Below are positions 25,433 to 33,627 of a stretch of 64,000 nt of DNA, one piece after another. The notes beneath the pieces are model-generated. The model worked only from the letters and a program-made list of their open reading frames with translations, was not told where the DNA came from and did no database searches. The DNA is from Sphingomonas parva (ex Maeng et al. 2020) (GTDB lineage Bacteria > Pseudomonadota > Alphaproteobacteria > Sphingomonadales > Sphingomonadaceae), in contig NZ_SPDV01000013.1 in the NCBI RefSeq assembly GCF_004564275.1, positions 38,300 through 102,299 of the forward strand, in the 5' to 3' direction. The position numbers were made by a program, and so were the translations under genes. Positions within the stretch are counted from its first letter, which is position 1. Each line of letters starts with the position of its first letter.

Positions 25433-27103
25433 ATGGGGAGAGAGCAAGTGACCACCCGCACCGGCGGACGGATCCTGGTCGACAATCTGGTGGCGCAAGG
25501 CTGCGACCGCATCTTCACCGTTCCCGGCGAGAGCTTCCTCGCCGTGCTCGACGCGTTGCACGACACGCCCGAGATCGACCTCGTCGTCTGCCGCCAGGAA
25601 GGCGGAGTCGGCTATATGGCGGAGGCCGACGCCAAAATGACCGGACGGCCGGGCGTCGCCTTCGTGACCCGCGGCCCCGGCGCGACCAACGCCAGCATCG
25701 GCGTCCACGCCGCCTTCCAGGATTCCACCCCGATGATCCTGTTCATCGGCGACGTGGCGCGCGGCGACCGCGACCGCGAGGGTTTCCAGGAGGTCGATTT
25801 CGCCGCGATGTTCGGCCCGCTCGCCAAATGGGCGGCGCGGATCGACGACGCCGCCCGCATCCCCGAATATGTCGCCCGCGCCTATGCGACGGCGATGTCG
25901 GGCCGGCCCGGGCCGGTGGTGCTCGCGCTTCCAGAGGACATGTTGCGCGACAGCGTCGACACGGTCGACCGCCCGCGCGTCTGCCCCGCCGTGCAGAGCG
26001 CCGACCCGATGGCGGTCGCGACGCTGATGGACCTGCTGAAGGATGCGTGCTCGCCGGTGGCGATCGTCGGCGGCGCCGGCTGGGATGCCGGTACCGCCCA
26101 CCATTTCGCCCAGTTCGCCGAGCGCATCGGCCTTCCGGTCGCCTGCGCCTTCCGCCGCCAGGACGCGCTGCCGAACAGCTCCCCCGTCTGGGCCGGGAAT
26201 CTCGGCTACGGGCCGAACCCGAAGCTGGTCGAGCGGATCAGGAACGCGGACCTGCTGCTCGTCGTCGGGCCGCGGCTCGGCGAGGCGACGACCGACGGCT
26301 ATACTCTGGTGACGCCCGATCATCCCGGCCAGACGCTGGTCCACGTCCACCCCGATCCCAACGAACTGAACCGCGTCTACCGCACCTGCCTGCCGATCTG
26401 CGCCGACATGCGCGAGTTCGCCGAGCTCGTCGCCAGCTGGGAGGACGAGATCATCCATTTCGATGCCGGCGCCGAGGCGCATGCCGAATGGCGGGACTGG
26501 TCGGAGCCGAAGCCGCTCGAGACCTCGCTCGACCTCGGCCAGGCGGTCGCCCGGATGCGCGAAGTGCTGCCGGAGGACACGATCGTGTGCAACGGCGCCG
26601 GCAATTTCTCCGGCTGGTTCCACCGCTACTGGCGCTACGGGACGGCGCCGTGCCAGCTCGCGCCGACCAACGGGTCGATGGGCTACGGCCTGCCGGCGGC
26701 AGTCGCCGCGGCGATCCGCTTCCCCGACCGGCAGGTGCTCTGCCCGGCCGGCGACGGCGATTTCCTGATGAACGGCCAGGAGCTCGCGACTGCGGTGCGC
26801 TACGGCGCCTCGCTCCTCGTCCTGGTCATCGACAACGGCAGCTACGGCACGATCCGGATGCACCAGGAGCGCGAATATCCGGAGCGCCTGTCCGGCACCG
26901 AATTGGTCAATCCGGATTTCGCCGCCTTTGCCCGCGCGTTCGGCGCCTGGGCCGAGACGGTCGAGACCACGGAGGATTTCGCACCGGCGCTCGACCGGGC
27001 GCTCGGCCAGCAGGGCGTACGCCTGCTCCACCTCAAGACCGACGTCGAGCAGATCACCAACGCCACGACGATCAGCAAGATCAGGGCGCGCGCCAGGGGT
27101 TGA
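25433..27103 (+). CDS. Thiamine diphosphate-dependent enzyme (acetolactate synthase/decarboxylase-like)
   Basis: A 556-residue ThDP enzyme with the usual three domains: PYR (about 10-175), central (about 190-325) and PP (about 355-545). Glu56 in CRQEGGVGYMAEADAK is the expected activating glutamate. The cofactor loop GDGDFLMNGQEL begins at Gly440, and IDNGSYGTIRMHQE follows. It resembles the orphan ThDP enzymes annotated as acetolactate-synthase-like, and no isoleucine/valine genes are near, so the substrate is unknown. Start ATG at 25433 follows AAAGGAG; GTG at 25448 is an alternative. The final residues are rich in Arg. Confidence 0.9.
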   Translation: MGREQVTTRTGGRILVDNLVAQGCDRIFTVPGESFLAVLDALHDTPEIDLVVCRQEGGVGYMAEADAKMTGRPGVAFVTRGPGATNASIGVHAAFQDSTPMILFIGDVARGDRDREGFQEVDFAAMFGPLAKWAARIDDAARIPEYVARAYATAMSGRPGPVVLALPEDMLRDSVDTVDRPRVCPAVQSADPMAVATLMDLLKDACSPVAIVGGAGWDAGTAHHFAQFAERIGLPVACAFRRQDALPNSSPVWAGNLGYGPNPKLVERIRNADLLLVVGPRLGEATTDGYTLVTPDHPGQTLVHVHPDPNELNRVYRTCLPICADMREFAELVASWEDEIIHFDAGAEAHAEWRDWSEPKPLETSLDLGQAVARMREVLPEDTIVCNGAGNFSGWFHRYWRYGTAPCQLAPTNGSMGYGLPAAVAAAIRFPDRQVLCPAGDGDFLMNGQELATAVRYGASLLVLVIDNGSYGTIRMHQEREYPERLSGTELVNPDFAAFARAFGAWAETVETTEDFAPALDRALGQQGVRLLHLKTDVEQITNATTISKIRARARG

Positions 27104-27162
27104 GCGCCGCCGCTTCTTCTCCCTGAAGACGCTCGCATGCACCGGGCAAGAGGTCGCCTGCC

Positions 27163-27501
27163 CTAAATCGCGGTCGCAGCGAGCGCCTCCACCCAATGCG
27201 CGTGGCGCGCCTTCAGGATGCGGTCGCGGCCGAGGCCGGTCGCCTCCTCCTCGTCCAGCCGCTCGAGCACCTCGAAGCGAAAGGCGTCCGCGCCGTGGAC
27301 CCGGGCCGCGTCACGGAGACTGCGGTGCGGCGTGCTCGCCATCCGCAGCGCAAAGCCGATGCGGTTCTCCACGGCCGCGAGATCCGGCGCGCGCCCGACC
27401 CAGGCCTCGCCGCTGGGTTCGCACCGCACGGCGTAGATGCCGGCGCTCGCCTTGCGCTCCTTCCACGCGGCCGTGGCCGCCTTCCTGTCCTCGCTCTTCA
27501 T
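27163..27501 (-). CDS. GIY-YIG nuclease family protein
   Basis: A 112-residue protein with a GIY-YIG-like fold. The GIY element is at AGIYAVRC (about 20-27), and WVGRAPDLAAVENRIGFAL takes the place of the usual YVG segment. It lacks other domains. Start ATG at 27501 (MKSEDRKAATAAWK) follows GAAAGG. It is divergent from the DUF2239 gene across a 79-base region with repeated CCGGGTA sites. The same pair occurs side by side in relatives, as I recall, so they are likely functionally linked. Whether it cuts DNA is not shown. Confidence 0.78.
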   Translation of the reverse strand: MKSEDRKAATAAWKERKASAGIYAVRCEPSGEAWVGRAPDLAAVENRIGFALRMASTPHRSLRDAARVHGADAFRFEVLERLDEEEATGLGRDRILKARHAHWVEALAATAI

Positions 27502-27524
27502 ATCGGCCTTTCGTTTATTTCTAC

Positions 27525-27561
27525 CCGGGTATATTGACACGGAATATCATCCGGGTAAATA
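27525..27561 (+). promoter_or_regulatory. Divergent promoter with repeated CCGGGTA operator-like sites
   Basis: CCGGGTATAT (27525-27534) and CCGGGTAAAT (27551-27560) are direct repeats 26 bases apart. Between them lies a perfect TTGACA (27534-27539), with TAAATA at 27556-27561 as a -10 at 16 bases. One repeat abuts the -35 and the other covers the -10, so a repressor binding both would shut the DUF2239 promoter. The first copy is itself in a palindrome (TACCCGGGTA). Promoter by eye; operator role is inferred. Confidence 0.6.
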
Positions 27562-27580
27562 GGCCGCGAGGAGCTCGACC

Positions 27581-28141
27581 ATGACCCAGCATGCCACCGC
27601 CTTCGTCGGCACCGACCTTCTGGCCCGCGGCCCGCTTGCCGAGGTCGCGCTGGCGGTGGCAGCGGCCGAGGCCGGCGGCGCGCGGCCGCTCACCTTCTCG
27701 GACGACACCGGGCGCGTGGTCGATCTCGACCTGCGCGGCAGCGAGGAAGAGATCGTCGCACGTCTCGCAGGCCCTGACGCGGCGCCCGTATCGCGGACGC
27801 GGGGGCGGCCCAAGCTGGGCGTCGTCGCCCGCGAGGTGACCCTGCTGCCGCGCCACTGGGAGTGGCTCAACGCCCAGCCCGGCGGCGCCTCGCAGGCCCT
27901 GCGCCGTCTGGTCGAGGAGGCGCGCAAGGGAGGCGCCGCCGATCCGCGCCAGGCCCGGGAGCGCGCCTATCGATTCATGTCGGCAATGGCCGGGGACCTG
28001 CCCGGCTTCGAGGAAGCAACGCGGGCGCTGTTCGCCGGCGACGTCGAAAGCTTTCGCGCGCGGATGGCGGAATGGCCGAAGGACGTGGCCGCGTACGCGG
28101 AAGAGCTGGCGGGCCCGAACGGCAATTCTCCTCCCCTTTGA
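27581..28141 (+). CDS. DUF2239 family protein
   Basis: A 186-residue protein of DUF2239. Visible family pattern: FVGTDLLARGPLAEVALAVAA, TFSDDTGRVVDLDLRG, RGRPKLGVVAREVTLLPRHW, and RERAYRFMSAMAGDLPGFEEA. RPKLGVVAREVTLLPRHWEW resembles a ribbon-helix or DNA-binding-type stretch, but the function is unknown. It may be regulated by the repeated CCGGGTA sites upstream. The last five codons and the stop codon are contributed by the left arm of an inverted repeat, so the C-terminus may have been changed by that insertion. Confidence 0.85.
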   Translation: MTQHATAFVGTDLLARGPLAEVALAVAAAEAGGARPLTFSDDTGRVVDLDLRGSEEEIVARLAGPDAAPVSRTRGRPKLGVVAREVTLLPRHWEWLNAQPGGASQALRRLVEEARKGGAADPRQARERAYRFMSAMAGDLPGFEEATRALFAGDVESFRARMAEWPKDVAAYAEELAGPNGNSPPL

Positions 28142-28318
28142 GGGGAGGTGGCGCGCGTAGCGCGACGGAGGGGTGTCAGCGCATCCGGATCGGCCGCTGT
28201 CGGGGCACGTCCAGCTCGGTAAAGATATCGTCGTGAAGCTTGCAACGCGGCATGGCGGCCCTGCTGACACCCCTCCGTCAGGCTCCGCCTGACACCTCCC
28301 CTCGAAGGGGAGGAGAAT
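28125..28318. repeat. Inverted-repeat element (REP/MITE-like)
   Basis: Two arms of about 56 bases (28125-28180 and 28263-28318) are inverted copies. They share GACACCCCTCCGTC and CACCTCCCCTC/GAGGGGAGGTG blocks, differing mainly in an internal small palindrome (GCGCGCGTAGCGCG versus AGGCTCCGCCTGA). The central 82 bases are unrelated. The left arm holds the stop codon of DUF2239. The element fills almost all the 236-base gap to the next gene. No transposase is inside, so any mobility would need help from elsewhere. Confidence 0.85.
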
Positions 28319-28377
28319 GGAGCTTGCGTCACCAGCAGCAGTGGCTCTGCATAATCTCTTAATCTCGCCGCAAGCCC

Positions 28378-30345
28378 TCACAGTCCGAACGGGTAGGTCT
28401 CGTCCTCGCCGGCGATCTCCACCCCGGGGAGCGGGGTGACTGCCTCGGTCTCGTCGAACCACACCCAAGCGTCGTACTGCATCGGCAGGACGCATTCTGA
28501 ATAATGGCTCCAGCGCTCGGTCTCCGGCCGGTAGATGACCCCGATGAAGCGCTCGAGCCGCGGCTCGAGCAATTTCCCGATCAGCGCGTCGTCGGCATTC
28601 TCGCGCAGATCGAGCAGGAAGCGCGCGACGCCGCTATCGTGGCACATCCGCTCGTAACTGCCGGCGAGCGACGGGCGCACGGCCTTGACCTCCATCGGCT
28701 CGTCCCAATCGTGCGCGGCGGCGACCGAACCGCTGTGCGTTCCGAAACCGATCAGCCGTGCCTGCGATCCGAACTTCTCCTTGGTGAGCTGGCCGACGTT
28801 GAGCTCGTCGCGGACCATGCCCATCTCGGTGTGCGCGGCGTTGCCGATGTGGCTGTTGTGGGCCCAGACGACCGCCTTCGACTGAGGGCCTTTCGCCTCG
28901 AGCAGCTGGCAGAGCGTCTCGTACATGTGCGTGTCGCGAAGGTTCCAGCTCTCCGCCGAGCCGTAGTACATCACGCGATAATATTGCTCGGCATTCTTGA
29001 CGAGCCGGGCGTTGGCGGCCGCATCGAGCCACTCCTCGCATTCCTCCCCCATGCAATCCATCCGCCGGGCGAGCAGGTCGCGCAGCATCTCGACAACCCC
29101 GGTCTCGCAGCGGCCAAAGCCTTCGGAGATGGCCATCCGGCCATAGGCGGCCGGATTCTCGCGCCAGGGATGGAGACAGCCGTAGCGTTCACGCGCCACC
29201 GCCGCGGCCTCGGGATCGGCCTCGTCCAGGAAATCGATCACGGCCCGCATCGAGCCGCCGAGATTGTAGAGATCGAGACCGTAGAAGCCGGCCATGTCGC
29301 CGAGCGCCCGCCCCTCATTGTAGCTGCGCAGCCAGCGCACGAAGGCGTCGACCTCTGTGTTACGCCACATCCAGGTCGGGAAGCGCTGGAAGGCGGCGTC
29401 CTCGCCCTCGCGGTGCGGGCGGTGGCGGACGTAGCGATCGATGCTGGCGGCGTCCGGCCAGTCCGCCTCGACCGCGACGATCGTGAAGCCGTGGCGCTCG
29501 ATCAGCCGCCGGGTGATCGCGGCGCGGGCGCGGTAGAATTCGCTGGTGCCGTGGCTCGCCTCGCCGAGCAGCACGACACGGGCATCGCCGAAGCGGTCGA
29601 ACAGGGCGCCGAACGCCACGTCGTCGAGATCCGGGAGCGGCTCGGCGGCCTCGCGGATCAGCGCCGGGAGATCGCGCGGATCGGCGCGCTCGCCGGTCTC
29701 GGTCCAGCCATGCGCGCCGATCAGCGGCACGAAGCGGACCGCGCCCATCTCCTCCTGCTCATAATCCTCCTCGTCGATGCGAGTGATCTTGACCAGTTTC
29801 TGCACCTGCTGCGGCTCGCCGACCGGCATGACGAGGCGGCCGCCGATCTCGAGCTGGGCGAGCAGGGGATCGGGGACGTGGCTGCCGGCGGCCGAGACGA
29901 TGATCGCGTCGAACGGCCCCTGCTCGGCGAAGCCGCGGCTGCCGTCGCCTTCGTAGACAGATACGTTTTCGTAGCCGAGCTCCTCGAGCCTCCTGCCGGC
30001 GAGCCTGGCGAGAGCCTCGTGCCGCTCGATCGCGATCACCTCGTCGACCAGCTCGGCGAGGATGGCCGAGGCATAGCCCGAGCCGCAGCCGATCTCGAGC
30101 ACGCGGTCGGCCGGGTCGAGCTCGGCCGCCTCGATCATCAGCGCGACGATATAGGGCTGGGAGATGGTCTGCTCCGCCTCGATCGGCTGCGGCGAATCCT
30201 CGTAAGCGGCCGCCCGATAGTCGTCTGCAACGAACGCCTCGCGGGGGACCTTGCGGAACGCTTCGAGGATGCGCGGATCGGTGATCCCGCGGGCGGCGAT
30301 CTGCCGGGCCACCATGCGCTCCCGCTCCGCCGTAAAATCGGTCAT
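28378..30345 (-). CDS. Protein-L-isoaspartate methyltransferase-erythromycin esterase fusion
   Basis: A 655-residue two-domain protein. Residues 1-213 are a PCMT-like methyltransferase: EQTISQPYIVALM (58-70), SAM motif LEIGCGSGYASA (83-94) and SAAGSHVPDPLL. Residues about 226-655 belong to the erythromycin-esterase superfamily: LLGEASHGTSEFYRAR (259-274, with Glu262 and His265), EADWPDA, and VWAHNSHIGNA. PCMT enzymes repair isoaspartyl residues; the second domain is a metal-free carboxylesterase-type fold whose substrate here is unknown. Strong GAGGAGG before the ATG. The fusion is known in some proteobacteria, as I recall. Resistance to macrolides cannot be assumed. Confidence 0.88.
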   Translation of the reverse strand: MTDFTAERERMVARQIAARGITDPRILEAFRKVPREAFVADDYRAAAYEDSPQPIEAEQTISQPYIVALMIEAAELDPADRVLEIGCGSGYASAILAELVDEVIAIERHEALARLAGRRLEELGYENVSVYEGDGSRGFAEQGPFDAIIVSAAGSHVPDPLLAQLEIGGRLVMPVGEPQQVQKLVKITRIDEEDYEQEEMGAVRFVPLIGAHGWTETGERADPRDLPALIREAAEPLPDLDDVAFGALFDRFGDARVVLLGEASHGTSEFYRARAAITRRLIERHGFTIVAVEADWPDAASIDRYVRHRPHREGEDAAFQRFPTWMWRNTEVDAFVRWLRSYNEGRALGDMAGFYGLDLYNLGGSMRAVIDFLDEADPEAAAVARERYGCLHPWRENPAAYGRMAISEGFGRCETGVVEMLRDLLARRMDCMGEECEEWLDAAANARLVKNAEQYYRVMYYGSAESWNLRDTHMYETLCQLLEAKGPQSKAVVWAHNSHIGNAAHTEMGMVRDELNVGQLTKEKFGSQARLIGFGTHSGSVAAAHDWDEPMEVKAVRPSLAGSYERMCHDSGVARFLLDLRENADDALIGKLLEPRLERFIGVIYRPETERWSHYSECVLPMQYDAWVWFDETEAVTPLPGVEIAGEDETYPFGL

Positions 30346-30448
30346 CGCAGCCTCCTCACCCAGACAACCGGCCCCCGCCGCGAGTGTTCCTGCGCAGGGA
30401 AAATCGTGCATCCCTAGGCCTTTGGCCCAGTAGACAGATGCACCGCCG

Positions 30449-30463
30449 GAACATAAATGGAAC
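30449..30463 (+). promoter_or_regulatory. Candidate LexA (SOS) box
   Basis: GAAC-ATAAATG-GAAC is an exact GAAC-N7-GAAC, the reverse of the GTTC-N7-GTTC LexA box known in alphaproteobacteria. It sits directly before the radical SAM gene, a suspected DNA-repair gene. TAGACA at 30431-30436 could be the -35 and the box would cover the -10. A pattern of eight fixed bases is expected about twice by chance in 64 kb on both strands, so position is the main support. Confidence 0.5.
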
Positions 30464-30465
30464 GC

Positions 30466-31710
30466 ATGGCACGGCTCGACACACGCGAAAAGCTGGCGAT
30501 CCTCGCCGACGCGGCGAAATATGACGCGTCCTGCGCCTCGTCGGGCACGTCGAAGCGCGACAGCCGCGACGGCAAGGGGATCGGCTCGACCGAAGGCATG
30601 GGCATCTGCCACGCTTATGCCCCCGACGGCCGCTGCATCTCTTTGCTCAAGATCCTGCTGACCAACAGCTGCATCTTCGACTGCCATTATTGCATCAACC
30701 GCAAGAGCTCGAACGTTCGGCGTGCGCGCTTCACGCCCGAGGAGGTGGTCGCCCTCACCCTCTCCTTCTACCGGCGCAATTACATCGAGGGCCTGTTCCT
30801 CTCCTCCGGCATCATCCGCTCGTCGGACTATACGATGGAGCAGATCGTCGCGGTGGCCAGGAGCCTGCGCGAGGAGCACGATTTCCGCGGCTACATTCAC
30901 CTCAAGACCATCCCCGACGCCGATCCGGAGCTGGTTCGACTCGCCGGCCTCTATGCCGATCGCGTGTCGATCAACGTCGAGCTTCCCACCGAGCGAGGTC
31001 TGAAACGGCTCGCGCCGGAGAAGGACGGCGGCCGGATCGAGGGCGCGATGGCCGACGTGAAGGCGGCGATCGTCGACCGCGAGGACGCAAAGAAGAAGTA
31101 CAAATCGGCGCCGTCCTTCGCGCCCGCCGGCCAGTCGACGCAGATGATCGTCGGCGCCGACAGCGCCAGCGACCGCGACATCGTGCTGCGGGCGAACAAT
31201 CTCTACGACCGCTTCCGGCTCCGCCGCGTCTATTATTCGGCCTTCTCCCCGATCCCGGACGCGAGCGCGGTGCTGCCGCTGCAGCGCCCGCCGCTGATGC
31301 GCGAGCATCGCCTCTACCAATCCGACTGGCTTATGCGCTTCTACGGCTTCAGCGCGGGCGAGGTCGCCGACGCCGCCGACGCCGGCGGGATGATGCCGCT
31401 CGACATCGATCCGAAGCTCGCCTGGGCGCTGAAGTTTCGCGAGCATTTCCCGGTCGACCTCAACCGCGCGCCGCGCGAGGCCCTGCTCCGGGTTCCCGGC
31501 CTCGGCGTGAAGGCGGTGAACCGGATCGTCGCGAGCCGTCGCTGGCGTCGGCTGCGGCTGGACGACGTCGCCCGCCTTACCGTCTCGCTCGCCAAGGTGC
31601 GGCCGTTCATCGTCACCGAGGACTGGCGCCCCACCCTGCTCACCGACCGCGCCGACCTCGCCGCCTGGACCAAGCCGGCGCAGACGCAGCTGGAACTGTT
31701 TGGCGGCTGA
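30466..31710 (+). CDS. Radical SAM protein, putative DNA modification/repair (TIGR03916-like)
   Basis: A 414-residue radical SAM enzyme. The cluster motif CIFDCHYC (Cys69, Cys73, Cys76 from this start) binds the [4Fe-4S] that cleaves SAM. The preceding ICHAYAPDGRCISLLKILLT and the following RKSSNVRRARFTPEEVVAL are family features. The C-terminal third has a helix-hairpin-helix-like DNA-binding segment (LLRVPGLGVKAVNRIVASRR). Such proteins are annotated as putative DNA modification or repair enzymes and travel with the UdgX-type gene that follows. ATG 30466 was chosen because ATG 30457 lies inside the LexA-like box; the latter adds three residues. Confidence 0.9.
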   Translation: MARLDTREKLAILADAAKYDASCASSGTSKRDSRDGKGIGSTEGMGICHAYAPDGRCISLLKILLTNSCIFDCHYCINRKSSNVRRARFTPEEVVALTLSFYRRNYIEGLFLSSGIIRSSDYTMEQIVAVARSLREEHDFRGYIHLKTIPDADPELVRLAGLYADRVSINVELPTERGLKRLAPEKDGGRIEGAMADVKAAIVDREDAKKKYKSAPSFAPAGQSTQMIVGADSASDRDIVLRANNLYDRFRLRRVYYSAFSPIPDASAVLPLQRPPLMREHRLYQSDWLMRFYGFSAGEVADAADAGGMMPLDIDPKLAWALKFREHFPVDLNRAPREALLRVPGLGVKAVNRIVASRRWRRLRLDDVARLTVSLAKVRPFIVTEDWRPTLLTDRADLAAWTKPAQTQLELFGG

Positions 31711-31738
31711 GGGCGCTTCGGCAGGCGGGAGGCGCCGG

Positions 31739-33148
31739 GTGAGACTGATCAGACTCGACGAGGAGGACGATTTCGAAGGCTGGCGCGACGCCGCGCGTGG
31801 TCTTGCGCTCGCCCGCATCCCGCCAGGGGACGTTGCCTGGCAGGTCGGCGGCGCCGCGGGCGACCTGTTCGCCTCGGCAGCGGCGCCGCCAGCGGCACAG
31901 GCGCCGGCGGGCACGCCCGGTTTCTCGGTCCCGCGCGGTTTCGTCGACCTCGCCCGCACCGCGATCTGCCATTCGGACCCGGAGCGCTTCTCCCTGCTCT
32001 ATGCGCTGCTGCTGCGGCTGCGCGATGCGCCGCGGGCGCTGGAGGATGCCGCCGATCCGCTCGTCCGCCGGATCGAGGCCATGGCCAAGGCGGTGCGGCG
32101 CGACATCCACAAGATGCACGCCTTCGTCCGCTTCCGCGAGGTGACCGATCAGACGGCGGATGGGGCGGACGCGCGCTACGTCGCCTGGTTCGAGCCCGAG
32201 CACCACATCGTCCGCGCCGCGGCGCCCTTCTTCGCGCGGCGGTTCGCGGCGATGCGCTGGTCGATCCTGACGCCCGAGCTCAGCGTCCACTGGGACGGCG
32301 CGACGCTCACCGAGAGCCCCGGCGCGACCCGCGAGCAGGCGCCGTCCGGCGATCCGATCGAGGAGACCTGGAAGACCTATTACGCCTCGATCTTCAATCC
32401 CGCCCGCCTGAAGATCGGTGCGATGGTGAAGGAAATGCCGCGGAAATATTGGAAAAACATGCCCGAGACAGCGTTGGTCGGAGAGCTGATCGCAGGAGCG
32501 CAGGCACGCGAGGCACGGATGGTCGAGGCATCGAGGGACAGGATCGGCGGCAATGTCGAGGTGGCGTGGGCGGCGGTGCGCGAGGAGGCGATGGCCTGCA
32601 CCCGCTGCCCGCTCTACCGCTGCGGCACCCAGACGGTGTTCGGCGAAGGGCCGCTCGGCGCGCCGTTGATGTTCGTCGGCGAGCAGCCGGGCGATCAGGA
32701 GGATCTCGCCGGCCGGCCGTTCGTCGGGCCCGCCGGCCAGTTGTTCGACCGGGCGCTCGGCGACGCCGGGATCGACCGCTCGTCCGCCTACGTCACCAAT
32801 GCGGTGAAGCATTTCAAGTTCGAACGCCGCGGCAAGCGCCGCATCCATTCCAAGCCCGACGCCGGCGAGATCGAGGCCTGCCGCTGGTGGATCGACCAGG
32901 AGCGCAGCCTGCTGCGCCCGCAGGTCACCGTCGCGCTGGGCGCGACCGCGGCGCGCTCCCTGTTCGGCCGGACGGTGACGATCTCGGCGCTGCGCGGCCA
33001 GCCGCACCAGGCCCGCGACGGCGGCGAGACCTGGGTCACCGTCCACCCCAGCTTCCTGCTTCGCGTCCGCGACGACAAGGAGGCGGAATATGCAAGGTTC
33101 GTCGAGGATCTCGCCCGCATCGGAGAGCGGGTGAAGGCGCTGGCCTAG
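31739..33148 (+). CDS. udgX: DUF4130-UdgX fusion: uracil-DNA binding protein
   Basis: A 469-residue fusion. The N-terminal part (about 1-260) is the radical-SAM-associated DUF4130/TIGR03915 domain (MHAFVRFREV, YYASIFNPARLKIGAMVKEM near its end). The C-terminal part is a family 4-like uracil-DNA glycosylase of UdgX type: motif A GEQPG from Gly314, the KRRIH loop at 366-370, and HPSFLLR near the end. In Mycobacterium UdgX the loop histidine becomes covalently tied to uracil-containing DNA; His370 is its equivalent. Cys residues CTRCPLYRC likely hold a [4Fe-4S] cluster. GTG at 31739 follows GGGAGG; TTG 31700 is an alternative start. Confidence 0.93.
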   Translation: MRLIRLDEEDDFEGWRDAARGLALARIPPGDVAWQVGGAAGDLFASAAAPPAAQAPAGTPGFSVPRGFVDLARTAICHSDPERFSLLYALLLRLRDAPRALEDAADPLVRRIEAMAKAVRRDIHKMHAFVRFREVTDQTADGADARYVAWFEPEHHIVRAAAPFFARRFAAMRWSILTPELSVHWDGATLTESPGATREQAPSGDPIEETWKTYYASIFNPARLKIGAMVKEMPRKYWKNMPETALVGELIAGAQAREARMVEASRDRIGGNVEVAWAAVREEAMACTRCPLYRCGTQTVFGEGPLGAPLMFVGEQPGDQEDLAGRPFVGPAGQLFDRALGDAGIDRSSAYVTNAVKHFKFERRGKRRIHSKPDAGEIEACRWWIDQERSLLRPQVTVALGATAARSLFGRTVTISALRGQPHQARDGGETWVTVHPSFLLRVRDDKEAEYARFVEDLARIGERVKALA

Positions 33149-33516
33149 GGCAGGTTGGCGCCGAAGGCGATGCGGCGGCCGTCCGGCAGGCGCGCCTCGA
33201 ACTGGCGGCAGCGATAGACCATGTCCTGCGGCGGGCCGAGCAGGTCGGCGCCGCGTGCCGCGAGCTCGGCGTGGAGCGCGTCGGCGTCGCGAACCCAGAG
33301 ATAGGCGGCCCAGTCGGCAGGCGGGGGGCGATCGTCGCCGGCGATGAGCATGATCTCGACGCCGTCGCGCTGCAGCGAGGCCCAGCTTGGCGGCGACCCC
33401 GCCTCACCGGACTTCGCAAAGCCGAGCCGCTCGACGAAATGGTCGGCCATCGCGGCGACGTCGGCGACGGAAAGAACCGGCGCGGCCGACCGGATGAGCG
33501 GTTCGCAACTGACCAT
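33145..33516 (-). CDS. VOC family (glyoxalase/bleomycin-resistance fold) protein
   Basis: A 123-residue single-domain VOC protein: SAAPVLSVADVAAMADHFVE, FAKSGEAGSPPSWASLQRDG, VEIMLIAG and YLWVRDADALHAELAARGAD are typical of the fold. Metal-ligand positions are not well kept: expected Glu is seen only in VEIML. It may bind a small molecule or act as a resistance protein, unknown. ATG at 33516; its stop overlaps the udgX stop on the other strand (CTAG). A longer upstream frame is not VOC-like. Confidence 0.85.
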   Translation of the reverse strand: MVSCEPLIRSAAPVLSVADVAAMADHFVERLGFAKSGEAGSPPSWASLQRDGVEIMLIAGDDRPPPADWAAYLWVRDADALHAELAARGADLLGPPQDMVYRCRQFEARLPDGRRIAFGANLP

Positions 33517-33627
33517 GGGAGCTCCGTCGCTGCCCCGTGGGGCGATCGCGCCTCGACTATAGCAGAGCTTCCGTCGCAGCGCGTAGGCGCTCAGGCATCG
33601 TCGCGCCCGCGCTGCGACGCCCCCATT
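33517..33627. other. Intergenic spacer
   Basis: First part of a 490-base gap before the oxidase cluster; the rest is the inverted repeat at 33628-33804 and a stretch 33805-34006 with the coxB leader. AAGGA lies near 33992, ten bases before the coxB ATG. I see no gene and no convincing promoter in this gap. Confidence 0.3.

Noticed and set aside
28378..30345. Calling the fusion an erythromycin resistance gene
   Set aside because: Superfamily membership of the C-terminal domain does not show macrolide esterase activity, and the fusion to PCMT argues for another role.
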